Below, piece by piece: positions 19,435 to 26,597 of a DNA stretch of 45,408 nt (positions are counted from its first letter, which is position 1; every line of letters begins with the position of its first letter). The position numbers and the translations under genes are program-made. Origin of the DNA: Clostridia bacterium (GTDB lineage: Bacteria > Bacillota > Clostridia > Lutisporales > Lutisporaceae). The stretch lies in assembly GCA_029256325.1 (NCBI GenBank), contig JAQSYD010000035.1, positions 1 to 45,408 on the forward strand, written 5' to 3'. The notes below the pieces were generated by a model, which saw nothing but the letters and a program-made list of their open reading frames with translations, was not told where the DNA came from and did not search any database.

Positions 19435-20110
19435 TGAAATATCCACCTCGCTTTTCATCTCTGATTATGTTTCCGTCACTGATTTCCACAACTCTTTTTT
19501 TCATTCTGTCAACAATATGCAAATCATGGGTTGCCATGAGTATCGTTGTTCCTCTTTGATTTATTTCATTGAAAAGCTTCATGATTTCCCATGACATTTC
19601 TGGATCTAAATTTCCCGTAGGCTCATCTGCAACCAAAATCGAAGGTCCATTCACCATAGCTCTTGCAATGGAAACTCTTTGCTGCTCTCCCCCTGACAAT
19701 TGATGCGGATATTGCTTGGATTTTTTACTCAAGCCAACCATACCAAGTATCATAGGCACCTGTCTGCGAATTTCTTTTTGTGAAGCTTCCACTACTTCCA
19801 TAGCAAAAGCAACGTTTTCATAAACTGTCTTATCCTGCAGCAATCTGAAATCCTGGAATACGACCCCCATACTTCTTCTTAAATGAGGCACTTGACTTCT
19901 TTTCAGCTTTGTAACATCCTTATCATTTATAAGAATCATACCGGAGTCAAGCTCCAGTTCCTTCATCATAAGCTTTATAATAGTTGATTTTCCTGCTCCG
20001 CTGGTTCCAACAAGAAAAACAAACTCGCCATTTTCAATATCAAGACTTACATTATTCAATGCCACATGTCCATTGGCAAATTTCTTGCTGATATTTCTAA
20101 GTTGAATCAA
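19415..20110 (-). CDS. ftsE: Cell division ATP-binding protein FtsE
   Basis: A 231-residue ATPase partner of FtsX. Walker A GTSGAGKST, signature LSGGEQQRVSIARAM, Walker B LVADEPTGNLDPE and switch ATHD are complete. The TTG at 20110 is preferred (protein starts MIQLRNISKKFANG, as in other FtsE) with AGAGG upstream; a TTG six codons earlier overlaps the ribosome site. It heads the ftsE-ftsX-M23 unit. Confidence 0.93.
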   Translation of the reverse strand: MIQLRNISKKFANGHVALNNVSLDIENGEFVFLVGTSGAGKSTIIKLMMKELELDSGMILINDKDVTKLKRSQVPHLRRSMGVVFQDFRLLQDKTVYENVAFAMEVVEASQKEIRRQVPMILGMVGLSKKSKQYPHQLSGGEQQRVSIARAMVNGPSILVADEPTGNLDPEMSWEIMKLFNEINQRGTTILMATHDLHIVDRMKKRVVEISDGNIIRDEKRGGYFSENQNR

Positions 20111-20191
20111 ACAATCACTTCCTCTCAAGTTTTATATCTATCAAAATTTACTTAAAAATCTACATGGTATTATTGATATTCTACAAAAAAA

Positions 20192-20223
20192 AACAAAATC
20201 CTCTACAAATCAAGGATTTTGTT
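20192..20223 (-). terminator. PAP2 gene terminator
   Basis: AACAAAATCCT (20192-20202) and AGGATTTTGTT (20213-20223) form an 11-bp stem; T9 follows on the minus strand. A second small dyad GGCGAT/ATCGCC lies at 20231-20252. Confidence 0.9.
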
Positions 20224-20254
20224 GTGTATTGGCGATATATAGCACAATCGCCAG

Positions 20255-20983
20255 TTATCGGTTATATTTCGTTTTTCCAATGAAGCTATGAAGGATAACA
20301 GCCATTGCAGCACAAGCAGCTCCTATACTCCAACCTGTTACCACATCACTAAAGTAATGGACATTCAGATAAACACGACTTATGCCAACCAATAAGCCAT
20401 ATATCAACAGCAAAATCGTCAGTCCCCAATTAAGCTTTTTGTTGCTTGAGAAAATCCAGATAAAGTACAAAGACAAAAGCACCAGTGCCATAAAATTCAT
20501 AGAGTGTCCGCTAGGCAAGCTGAATTGGTTGTTATTGCTGTACTCGCTTATATCGATAAGATGCAGGCTTGCATCAATTCTTGGTCTATGCAGCAATCCC
20601 TTCAGGAATTCATTTAATCTCCATACGCCCAGCATATAAAAGGCAGTCAATGCAACTTCCTTATACTTTTTGCAGATTACGAATACCATTATAATCACCA
20701 AGGTAGCTATAATAACAGGCATCGTTTCTCCTGTTGCAGTTATTCCTTTAAATACATCGGTCAGCCATGATACTCTGATGTCCACCATCAAGCCTTGCAA
20801 AGTTCTATCCATGGCCCATTGTCCATAGCTGTTGTAGTGCCATATCATATAGAATGCCAATGTCGTTGCTGCAATCAGCAAGTATATGGCAATACGTAAG
20901 AACGTTGAATTTTTATCTGATTTTTGTATTTTATTATAAAAATTCTTGTGATCTGCTTTTAATTTGTTATTTAACTGGTTCAA
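20255..20983 (-). CDS. PAP2-family phosphatase
   Basis: A 242-residue membrane protein with about six hydrophobic segments. The acid-phosphatase motifs are present: KGLLHRPR, PSGHSMN and SRVYLNVHYFSDVVTGW with catalytic His. Members dephosphorylate lipid phosphates such as undecaprenyl diphosphate or phosphatidate outside the membrane; the substrate here is unknown. The start is uncertain: TTG at 20983 with GGAG upstream is chosen over a TTG seven codons earlier. It forms its own transcription unit with a terminator. The stretch 20984-21182 upstream is AT-rich and I see nothing certain in it. Confidence 0.85.
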   Translation of the reverse strand: MNQLNNKLKADHKNFYNKIQKSDKNSTFLRIAIYLLIAATTLAFYMIWHYNSYGQWAMDRTLQGLMVDIRVSWLTDVFKGITATGETMPVIIATLVIIMVFVICKKYKEVALTAFYMLGVWRLNEFLKGLLHRPRIDASLHLIDISEYSNNNQFSLPSGHSMNFMALVLLSLYFIWIFSSNKKLNWGLTILLLIYGLLVGISRVYLNVHYFSDVVTGWSIGAACAAMAVILHSFIGKTKYNR

Positions 20984-21182
20984 AAAACCACGCTCCAAAT
21001 TCAAAATATACTATCATCATAAAGTATATTATATGGATAATCAATATGAAAGCTTTTAGCTGATTGGGATAAAGTTGCCATCCTACTGCGAGATTAAAAT
21101 ATTCATCATGACACAGACTAATTATAATCGTTATTTTAATATATAAAACATGGGTATGAATTTATTAAAATATTATCAATTA

Positions 21183-21211
21183 TTGTAAATTGCTGCAAAA
21201 TAGTTTATAAT
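21183..21211 (+). promoter_or_regulatory. promoter of the HesB-like selenoprotein gene
   Basis: TTGTAA (21183-21188), a 17-base spacer and consensus TATAAT (21206-21211), about 38 bases before the GTG start. Confidence 0.75.
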
Positions 21212-21226
21212 ACCTATACAGGGTAT
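21210..21226. promoter_or_regulatory. candidate operator, CsoR/CstR-like
   Basis: ATACCTATACAGGGTAT: ATACC and GGTAT arms separated by 7 bases, overlapping the end of the -10 box and the expected start site. It recalls the ATACCC...GGGTAT operators of CsoR-family repressors. This is similarity by eye only. Confidence 0.35.
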
Positions 21227-21248
21227 CTGTAGTGGAGGTGAATAATTA

Positions 21249-21533
21249 GTGGAAGTTTTATTAACAGATAAAGCAAAGGAAGAACTAAAAAAATCACAAA
21301 TTAAAAATTTCAGAATTGATGTTGTCAGCAATGGTTGAGCAGGTCCAATATTTGGATTGGTTCAGGGTGAACCAACAGAAGAGGATATTGTGATGAAGGT
21401 TGATGATATGAACTTTGCAGTAGAGGATTACTTTCAAGAGGTATTTAAAAGCTTTGACGTTGATTACTCCACCGGGCTTTTTAGAAAAGGCTTTGTGGTA
21501 TATCCCAATGGACAAAGAAATCGCAGCTGCTAA
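21249..21533 (+). CDS. HesB-like selenoprotein (in-frame TGA = selenocysteine)
   Basis: Read with TGA at 21336-21338 as selenocysteine this is a 94-residue IscA/HesB-family (Fe-S_biosyn) protein. The residue falls in SNG-U-AGPIFGL, the position where family members have Cys in GCxGxxxGL. The reading frame after the TGA continues with family-like sequence (EPTEEDIVMKVDDMNFAVED, then DVDYSTGLFRKGF) and ends in a Cys at RNRSC. GGAGGTG lies eight bases before the GTG start. A promoter precedes it and a strong terminator follows. A 6-bp hairpin sits where a bacterial SECIS is expected. HesB-like selenoproteins are known from anaerobes; their role is not settled. Treated as an ordinary gene it would stop after 29 residues and be missed. 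Confidence 0.88.
21336..21373 (+). promoter_or_regulatory. Sec codon and bacterial SECIS-like hairpin
   Basis: TGA at 21336-21338, then GGTTCA (21359-21364) pairs perfectly with TGAACC (21368-21373) around a GGG loop. The loop starts 27 bases after the TGA and begins with G, both in the known range for bacterial SECIS elements. A weaker hairpin TCCAA/TTGGA lies between. Confidence 0.75.
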
Positions 21534-21542
21534 AAAAGAAAG

Positions 21543-21565
21543 GGCAGAGCCTATTAGGCTCTGCC
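21543..21565 (+). terminator. terminator of the selenoprotein gene, inside the end of the MFS gene
   Basis: GGCAGAGCC-TATTA-GGCTCTGCC followed by ATATTTTTTTT. The left arm and loop encode the last codons and stop of the convergent MFS gene. Confidence 0.92.
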
Positions 21566-22804
21566 ATATTTTTTTTCATTCCATTTATCTTCAAACACAC
21601 GCAGCCACAGCATAAATATACTGGATATCATTGCAAGTACAAAGCAAAGCATCCACATCGTAGTCAAGCCTCGATTATCTATGACCATTCCAAAGATTTT
21701 AGGTCCAAAGGTTGAGCCCATACCCGTTACAAGTGGAATGATGGCATTAAATCTGCCTCTATGATTGATAGGGGAATGATTTGCAACATATACACCTGCA
21801 TTTGTAACCTCTAATATTTCACCGATTGTAAAAATCAGCCCTGATAATAGAAACAGCCAAAAGCTGCTTACAAAGCCCAGCATACCAAAGCCTACAGCAT
21901 AGAAAACACCAGCCATGGCTACATTTAGCACAGGTCTAATCCCCCCGGTAACCTTTATTGTAAATATGGTAAGGGTTATCACAACGATGCCGGTAAAGCT
22001 CATCAGATAACCAAAATATTTTGGACCCAACACATCTCCAAAGGTCTTTGCCATCTGTATCGGTATCGCAAAGCCTATGGTAGAGTAAACCAGCTGGTTT
22101 ATTGTCCTTCCTAAAAGAAACAAGAATAAGGTAGGACGCTTTATTAATGCGTGAAATACATTTGTATCTTCTGCTGATTCATCATCATTCATCTGCTTGC
22201 TGTTCTCAATCTCTTCTTTTGTAGGTGCTGTTTCTTTTATAAAGCAGCCAATTAATATCAAAGAGATTAATATTGAGCCTGCATTTCCATAAAATATCAG
22301 GCTAATGTAATTATTATATAAAAATCCAGCAATGGTAGGACCGACTGCAAAACCAAAATTAATACCCAAATATAATAAAGACAGTGCCAACTTTCTATTC
22401 TCTTTGTTTGTAAGGTCTGTAACCATAGCAGAGTTTGCCGGTTGCGCTGCTCCATTGAACATTCCTGCTAAACACAGCAAAATGGGCACCCAAATTGAAT
22501 TCCCTAAGAAGGCACAAGCGAAAAAAAGTGTAGCAGTAGCTCCTTGGAATATCATCATGAGCTTCTTTCTTCCGAAGTGGTCTGCCAGCTTGCCCCCTAA
22601 AAGCGATCCCATCATTGATAAAATTGCTGATGCAATGAAAAAGTTACCTGCTTGACTGGCAGATAAACCAATTTTCTTTGTTAAGAATAAAGTTAAGAAG
22701 GGGTAGACAAAATTACCCATGGAATTAATGATTCTAGCAACAAACAATATCCATATCGATTTGGGAAGATCTAAATAGTCTCCAAATCTTTCTTTGACTT
22801 TCAT
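21554..22804 (-). CDS. MFS transporter, probable efflux
   Basis: A 416-residue membrane protein with about 12 hydrophobic segments in two halves. The first cytoplasmic loop has the MFS motif A form GGKLADHFGRKKLM (near residue 70), and an expanded central loop of charged residues (ETAPTKEEIENSKQMNDDESAED) separates the halves. The pattern fits drug or metabolite exporters; no substrate can be named. GGGTG lies about seven bases before the ATG. The stop codon sits in the loop of the terminator of the convergent selenoprotein gene. Confidence 0.85.
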   Translation of the reverse strand: MKVKERFGDYLDLPKSIWILFVARIINSMGNFVYPFLTLFLTKKIGLSASQAGNFFIASAILSMMGSLLGGKLADHFGRKKLMMIFQGATATLFFACAFLGNSIWVPILLCLAGMFNGAAQPANSAMVTDLTNKENRKLALSLLYLGINFGFAVGPTIAGFLYNNYISLIFYGNAGSILISLILIGCFIKETAPTKEEIENSKQMNDDESAEDTNVFHALIKRPTLFLFLLGRTINQLVYSTIGFAIPIQMAKTFGDVLGPKYFGYLMSFTGIVVITLTIFTIKVTGGIRPVLNVAMAGVFYAVGFGMLGFVSSFWLFLLSGLIFTIGEILEVTNAGVYVANHSPINHRGRFNAIIPLVTGMGSTFGPKIFGMVIDNRGLTTMWMLCFVLAMISSIFMLWLRVFEDKWNEKKYGRA

Positions 22805-22908
22805 ATTTTAACACCCTCTAATTAAATGCTTATTTAATTTTACTATATTTTAAATGCTAACACTAGTAAAATTTTATGATGTGGGGTTCATTAAAATACA
22901 TAAAAAAA

Positions 22909-22926
22909 CCGGAGTCTAAGCTCCGG
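22909..22926 (-). terminator. terminator of the DUF1450 gene
   Basis: CCGGAG-TCTAAG-CTCCGG; T7 follows on the minus strand. The stop codon lies in the loop. Confidence 0.88.
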
Positions 22927-23140
22927 CATTAAGCATTTCTGTGATCTTATCATACAGCTCCTCTGGCGAATCTGCTTCAATATAATCATCATCCACCAAG
23001 GCAAAGGGTTTTTCTGCACATTCACCACAATAGCCAAGGCAAGGCTCTACCTCAACCTCAACCTTGTCATCTCTTAACCTATTTATAACATCCTCAGCAC
23101 CATGGGCAAAATTATTTTCACAAAACTTTATTTCTGACAT
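22916..23140 (-). CDS. DUF1450 family small protein
   Basis: A 74-residue soluble protein with Cys at FCENN and a CLGYCGEC cluster, matching the DUF1450 (YuzB-like) family, whose role is unknown; the Cys pattern suggests a thioredoxin-like or metal-binding small protein. The ATG at 23140 follows AGGAGG by ten bases; a GTG three codons upstream is too close to that site. Monocistronic with its own terminator. It diverges from the DUF2680 gene across a gap full of TTCAT motifs. Confidence 0.85.
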   Translation of the reverse strand: MSEIKFCENNFAHGAEDVINRLRDDKVEVEVEPCLGYCGECAEKPFALVDDDYIEADSPEELYDKITEMLNAGA

Positions 23141-23177
23141 GTGCTTCACTCCTCCTATTGTTTTCTGTGCTTATTAT

Positions 23178-23357
23178 TTCATAATTCTGATAAAAAATTC
23201 ATTCATAATCAAAACTTCATATTTTCTTCAAAGTTTCATCATATAATAATTTCATCGATAGTAATTCATTTTTTCCCACATTTTTTAGCAGCCTCCCCGG
23301 GCTGCTATTATTTTTCATTTTTTTACCTGTTCTTCATAATTTATTCATAATCTTCAT
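23178..23357 (+). repeat. cluster of eleven TTCAT motifs in a divergent promoter region
   Basis: TTCAT occurs on the plus strand at 23178, 23198, 23202, 23216, 23235, 23251, 23265, 23314, 23333, 23344 and 23353. The last three, two of them extended to TTCATAAT, are 11 and 9 bases apart, close to one helical turn, and lie 40-65 bases before the DUF2680 start. Tandem direct repeats of this kind are typical of OmpR/PhoP-family response-regulator sites; the regulator is not in the window. Confidence 0.5.
23287..23318 (+). terminator. orphan plus-strand terminator or attenuator
   Basis: AGCAGCC-TCCCCG-GGCTGCT followed by ATTATTTTTCATTTTTTT. No plus-strand gene ends here, so it either ends an unannotated short transcript from 23150-23286 or sits in the leader of the DUF2680 gene. 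Confidence 0.6.
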
Positions 23358-23397
23358 GTATCATAAATATCAGAAACATACATAAGGAGGATTTAGA

Positions 23398-23745
23398 ATG
23401 AAAAAAACATTTTTAGTATTAACCTTAGTAATCATCTTAGTTGCCGCCTTTGCGATCTCTGTTTATGCAGAAGAATCAACAGAGATGCCTCAGTGGTTTA
23501 AAGATATGATTACTTGGAAAAAAGATCAAATCACACAAGCTGTAAAAGAAGGTCAACTGACTGAAGAGGACGCTGAGCTGTACTTTGAGAGAATCGACCA
23601 AATGGAAAAGTTTCACTTGGAGAACGGTTTTACGAACATGATGGGTACAGGCTTTGGCGGATGTGGCGGCACTTCCTTTGGCAGAGGTAATGTTCAAAAC
23701 ACAAATAACGGCTTTGGTCCGGGCATGATGAGGGGTAGGTTTTAA
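23398..23745 (+). CDS. secreted DUF2680-family protein
   Basis: A 115-residue exported protein: signal peptide with likely cut after SVYA (near residue 24), a helical segment (MPQWFKDMITWKKDQITQAV, then EGQLTEEDAELY) typical of DUF2680, and a Gly-, Asn- and Met-rich tail with one Cys (GFGGCGG). AAGGAGG lies seven bases before the ATG. Related proteins appear near envelope-stress or metal two-component systems in Clostridia, but the role is unknown. Direct TTCATAAT repeats upstream suggest control by a response regulator. Confidence 0.8.
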   Translation: MKKTFLVLTLVIILVAAFAISVYAEESTEMPQWFKDMITWKKDQITQAVKEGQLTEEDAELYFERIDQMEKFHLENGFTNMMGTGFGGCGGTSFGRGNVQNTNNGFGPGMMRGRF

Positions 23746-23748
23746 AAC

Positions 23749-24078
23749 CTACCCTAATTTATCGCCTTTTTTTACTTTTTGCTCCGGTTGTACCAGCACA
23801 ACACCTTGTTCAGAGTAGGTTCCCAGTATCAGTACCTCCGATATGAAATCAGCAATCTGCCTGGGGGGAAAATTTACTACACCCAGCACTTGCTTTCCGA
23901 CCAATGCTTCAACATGATAACAATCAGTAATTTGAGCACTGGACCTTTTCACTCCCAGTTCGTCGCCAAAGTCGACCCATAGCTTATAGGCTGACCTTTT
24001 TGCCTTTTCAAAAATCTCTGCTCTAATAATTTCACCAACCCGTATATCCAGCTTAAGAAAATCATCAAAAGTAGCCAT
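23749..24078 (-). CDS. csaA: CsaA, tRNA-binding-domain protein
   Basis: A 109-residue protein that is entirely an OB-fold tRNA-binding domain, as in the C-terminus of MetRS. LDIRVGEIIRAEIFEKA, LWVDFGDELGVKRSSAQI and VVNFPPRQIADFISEVLIL are the family landmarks. In Bacillus subtilis CsaA has chaperone-like and secretion-related activity; its main role is uncertain. The ATG at 24078 follows AGGAG and starts five bases after the stop of the rhomboid-like gene, so the two are probably co-transcribed. Confidence 0.92.
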   Translation of the reverse strand: MATFDDFLKLDIRVGEIIRAEIFEKAKRSAYKLWVDFGDELGVKRSSAQITDCYHVEALVGKQVLGVVNFPPRQIADFISEVLILGTYSEQGVVLVQPEQKVKKGDKLG

Positions 24079-24082
24079 ATTA

Positions 24083-24778
24083 TCACTCCTGCTTATTCTT
24101 AAATTCAATTACATTTGAAGCCTTCACAATATGTTCATGATTTCTGACATGCTCCATACAGTATTCATAATCCCCTTCACATTGGTCACAATATCTGAAT
24201 TCCAGCTTTGGATCATCCTTTTCAGTCTTTCCGCAGACAGTACATTTATGGTATGTGAAGTCCTTGGGAAGATCTGCTCTGAAGCGTTGTCTATTATGGT
24301 GCACCTGTCTGTTGCTTTTTGCACCGGACAATATTTCACCGCCAAAGAATATGAAATAATTGAGGATGGATACTATAGCCGTTAGCTTACTGGGCATGCT
24401 GCCGGTTAAAATGGTAAATATAATGAACGCCCATTCAAGCATTGCTAAATACTTTATTTTAACAGGAAGTATAAAGAATATCAGCAATTCATAATTTGGA
24501 TATATCCTGGCAAAAGCAAGAAATAACGATAAGTTTATATATATTGGTGTTACCGGAATTCCAAATATAAAGGATACAGCTATAGTCCCTAATATACCCA
24601 AGAAATAATAAACATTGAACCTTACGGTACCCCATTCATTTTCCAAGGCACCTCCCACCATATAGTAGAAGTACAGTGTGAAAAACACCCACATCAGGCT
24701 GAGGCTTGGAGGTATTGCAATAAAGGTGATCACCCTCCATATTTCACCTCTTAATACCAATTGCGGTATGAGCACCAT
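24083..24778 (-). CDS. rhomboid-like membrane protein with C-terminal zinc ribbon, N-terminally short
   Basis: Residues 1-155 are hydrophobic with a rhomboid-like start (RGEIWRVITFIAIPP, ALENEWGTVRFNVYYFLG). The catalytic GxSG is absent; that stretch reads TPIYINLSLFLAFARIYPN, so it is probably not a protease. The C-terminus has Cys pairs CTVC and CDQC plus Cys and His residues, consistent with one or two zinc sites. Rhomboids normally have another helix and about 45 residues before RGEIWR. Here the frame is closed by a TAA 12 codons upstream, and the ATG at 24778 has no ribosome site, so the 5' end may be lost or the start is non-standard. Confidence 0.6.
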   Translation of the reverse strand: MVLIPQLVLRGEIWRVITFIAIPPSLSLMWVFFTLYFYYMVGGALENEWGTVRFNVYYFLGILGTIAVSFIFGIPVTPIYINLSLFLAFARIYPNYELLIFFILPVKIKYLAMLEWAFIIFTILTGSMPSKLTAIVSILNYFIFFGGEILSGAKSNRQVHHNRQRFRADLPKDFTYHKCTVCGKTEKDDPKLEFRYCDQCEGDYEYCMEHVRNHEHIVKASNVIEFKNKQE

Positions 24779-24927
24779 TTTAGAATAAACAATTCCTGTT
24801 ATGCTTAGTTTATGTTAATTTTCAAGTTCATTTATTTGTTATATAGCAAAAATTTATATCTGCTGTATAGCTTTACTTCTTTTGCCAATAAATATTATTT
24901 TATCACAGCGCAAAAAAATATTAAAGA

Positions 24928-24945
24928 GTTGGTATAGAAACCAAC
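24928..24945 (-). terminator. terminator after the hypothetical secreted protein gene
   Basis: GTTGGT-ATAGAA-ACCAAC; on the minus strand TCTTTAATATTTTTTT follows. The stem is short, so confidence is moderate. Confidence 0.65.
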
Positions 24946-24946
24946 C

Positions 24947-25522
24947 CTAGGAATTCTTTATGTACATTTTTCCTAATCGCTTTGTTATTGTTACAGGAAA
25001 CTCTGCTTTTATAACCTCTCCAACACCCTTGTTATACCAAAGGCTCAGTATATAGTTTCCCGGTGTCACATGCTTCACGCTTCCATTCTCTTTATAAAAG
25101 GGAAGCATGTAAAAATCACAAACCAACGCTCGTCCTGATTCCAGCATACCCTCTAAGGCCATGGCATTAGAGGATGCCTTTACAGCATCAATTAAGAACT
25201 TATCTGTAAAGCAAGATTTTTCATCCATTGAAACCAAAGCAGCTCCTAAAATTCCTCTTACACCCTTGGAGGTAGTATCAACATAATAGCTTGTAGGCTG
25301 ATCGCTTTTATTGGTGACTGCAGCCTTAATAATCACTTCATTTTGATTATCAAAGCTCTTGCTGTCTATTTGAGCCTCAAATTCCAATCCATCGACTTCA
25401 TCTACAAGAATAATTGGTTCTTCCTTGCTTGCAAATATATTGGGCAACATCCCTTCCATTTGCATAAACAAGGCTAGCATTAGTATTAGTATTACTGCAA
25501 ACTGTCCCTTGCTATCTTTCAT
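24947..25522 (-). CDS. hypothetical exported or membrane-anchored protein
   Basis: A 191-residue protein with one hydrophobic N-terminal segment (near 8-28) and no lipobox. The rest looks like a beta-rich outer domain: alternating hydrophobic stretches such as NEVIIKAAVTNKSDQPTSYYV and the late GNYILSLWYNKGVGEVIKAEF resemble BsuPI- or intracellular-protease-inhibitor-like Ig folds, but this is not secure. Two Cys (SCFTD, VCDFY) could pair. GGGAGG precedes the ATG. It lies 73 bases after hypE with no strong hairpin between, so it may be the last gene of the hydrogenase operon. Confidence 0.6.
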   Translation of the reverse strand: MKDSKGQFAVILILMLALFMQMEGMLPNIFASKEEPIILVDEVDGLEFEAQIDSKSFDNQNEVIIKAAVTNKSDQPTSYYVDTTSKGVRGILGAALVSMDEKSCFTDKFLIDAVKASSNAMALEGMLESGRALVCDFYMLPFYKENGSVKHVTPGNYILSLWYNKGVGEVIKAEFPVTITKRLGKMYIKNS

Positions 25523-25595
25523 ATGTACCAGCCTCCCATTAAAATGTCTGCTTGTTAGACGGTGATATGATTAAAAAGTTCCAACAAAAAATAAT

Positions 25596-26597
25596 TTAAC
25601 AAATTCTTGGGAGCAAGTCTCCTTCTAATGCCGGAACAATTCTTTTACTTCCAAACTCATTTTCTATATATACCAATTCACTCTTATTCATTTCAAAATA
25701 TCCTATTATTTCAGCCTCGCTGCAGCACTCCAGCTCCCTCATGGCATTCAATATCTCTTCAGCCTTATTACGGGCAGCAACAAGCAGCAATCTGCCCTCA
25801 CAGGCCAGATATAACGGCTCCATACCTAACATACTGCATATTGCCTTTACTTCAGCTTTCACCGGCAGCTGTTTATCCAATATCCTTGCACCTATATGTG
25901 CAGCAGCAGCTATCTCATTGATTGCAGTTGCTACACCGCCTCTTGTTGGATCCTTCATTAACTTAATATACTCAAAATAGCTTTGCAAGTGCTGTACTAT
26001 ATCGAAAACAGGTGCACAATCACTTTGCAGCTTTGAATTGAACTTTATATTATATCTATTTAGGGCTATCAACATGCCATGCTCTCCGATCCCCCCGGAA
26101 ACAATGATTGCATCCCCGTCTTTTATGACCTTTTGGTTGTAATTGTTCATAACGGTACCTATTCCTGAAGTATTGATGTAAATTCCATCTGCGTTTCCTT
26201 TTTCTACAACCTTTGTATCCCCAGTCACTATTTTTACCCCAAGCGCTTCTGCTGTTTTACCCATAGAACCTGCGATCCTTTTCAAGCCTTCCATTTCAAA
26301 GCCCTCTTCTATGATAAAACTGCAGCTCAAGTATAAAGGTTTTGCCCCGCAGACTGCTAAGTCATTTACTGTACCACAAACTGCCAGCTTACCTATATCG
26401 CCTCCTGGAAAAAACAAAGGCTTGACTATAAAGGAGTCTGTTGTAAAGGCAAATTTTTGCTGACAAAATTGGAGCATAGCAGCATCATATTTCTCCAACA
26501 ATATTTCATTGTGGAAGCTTTTATAAAAAACCTCTTCAATCAGTTTTGAAGTTGGTTTTCCCCCGCATCCATGCTGAAGCTTTATAGTATTGCTCAT
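25596..26597 (-). CDS. hypE: Hydrogenase maturation protein HypE
   Basis: A 333-residue AIR-synthase-like enzyme that dehydrates the carbamoyl group on its C-terminal Cys to make the cyanide ligands of the [NiFe] site. The required C-terminus PRIC is present. The N-terminal LQHGCGGKPTSKLIEEVF, the AFTTDSFIVKPLFFPGGDIG strand and KDPTRGGVATAINEIA are family landmarks. The ATG at 26597 follows a G-rich ribosome site and overlaps the hypD stop as ATGA, giving translational coupling. Confidence 0.95.
   Translation of the reverse strand: MSNTIKLQHGCGGKPTSKLIEEVFYKSFHNEILLEKYDAAMLQFCQQKFAFTTDSFIVKPLFFPGGDIGKLAVCGTVNDLAVCGAKPLYLSCSFIIEEGFEMEGLKRIAGSMGKTAEALGVKIVTGDTKVVEKGNADGIYINTSGIGTVMNNYNQKVIKDGDAIIVSGGIGEHGMLIALNRYNIKFNSKLQSDCAPVFDIVQHLQSYFEYIKLMKDPTRGGVATAINEIAAAAHIGARILDKQLPVKAEVKAICSMLGMEPLYLACEGRLLLVAARNKAEEILNAMRELECCSEAEIIGYFEMNKSELVYIENEFGSKRIVPALEGDLLPRIC

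Noticed and set aside
21294..21515. 73-residue minus-strand ORF
   Set aside because: It is antisense to the selenoprotein gene, whose frame, ribosome site, promoter and terminator are convincing.
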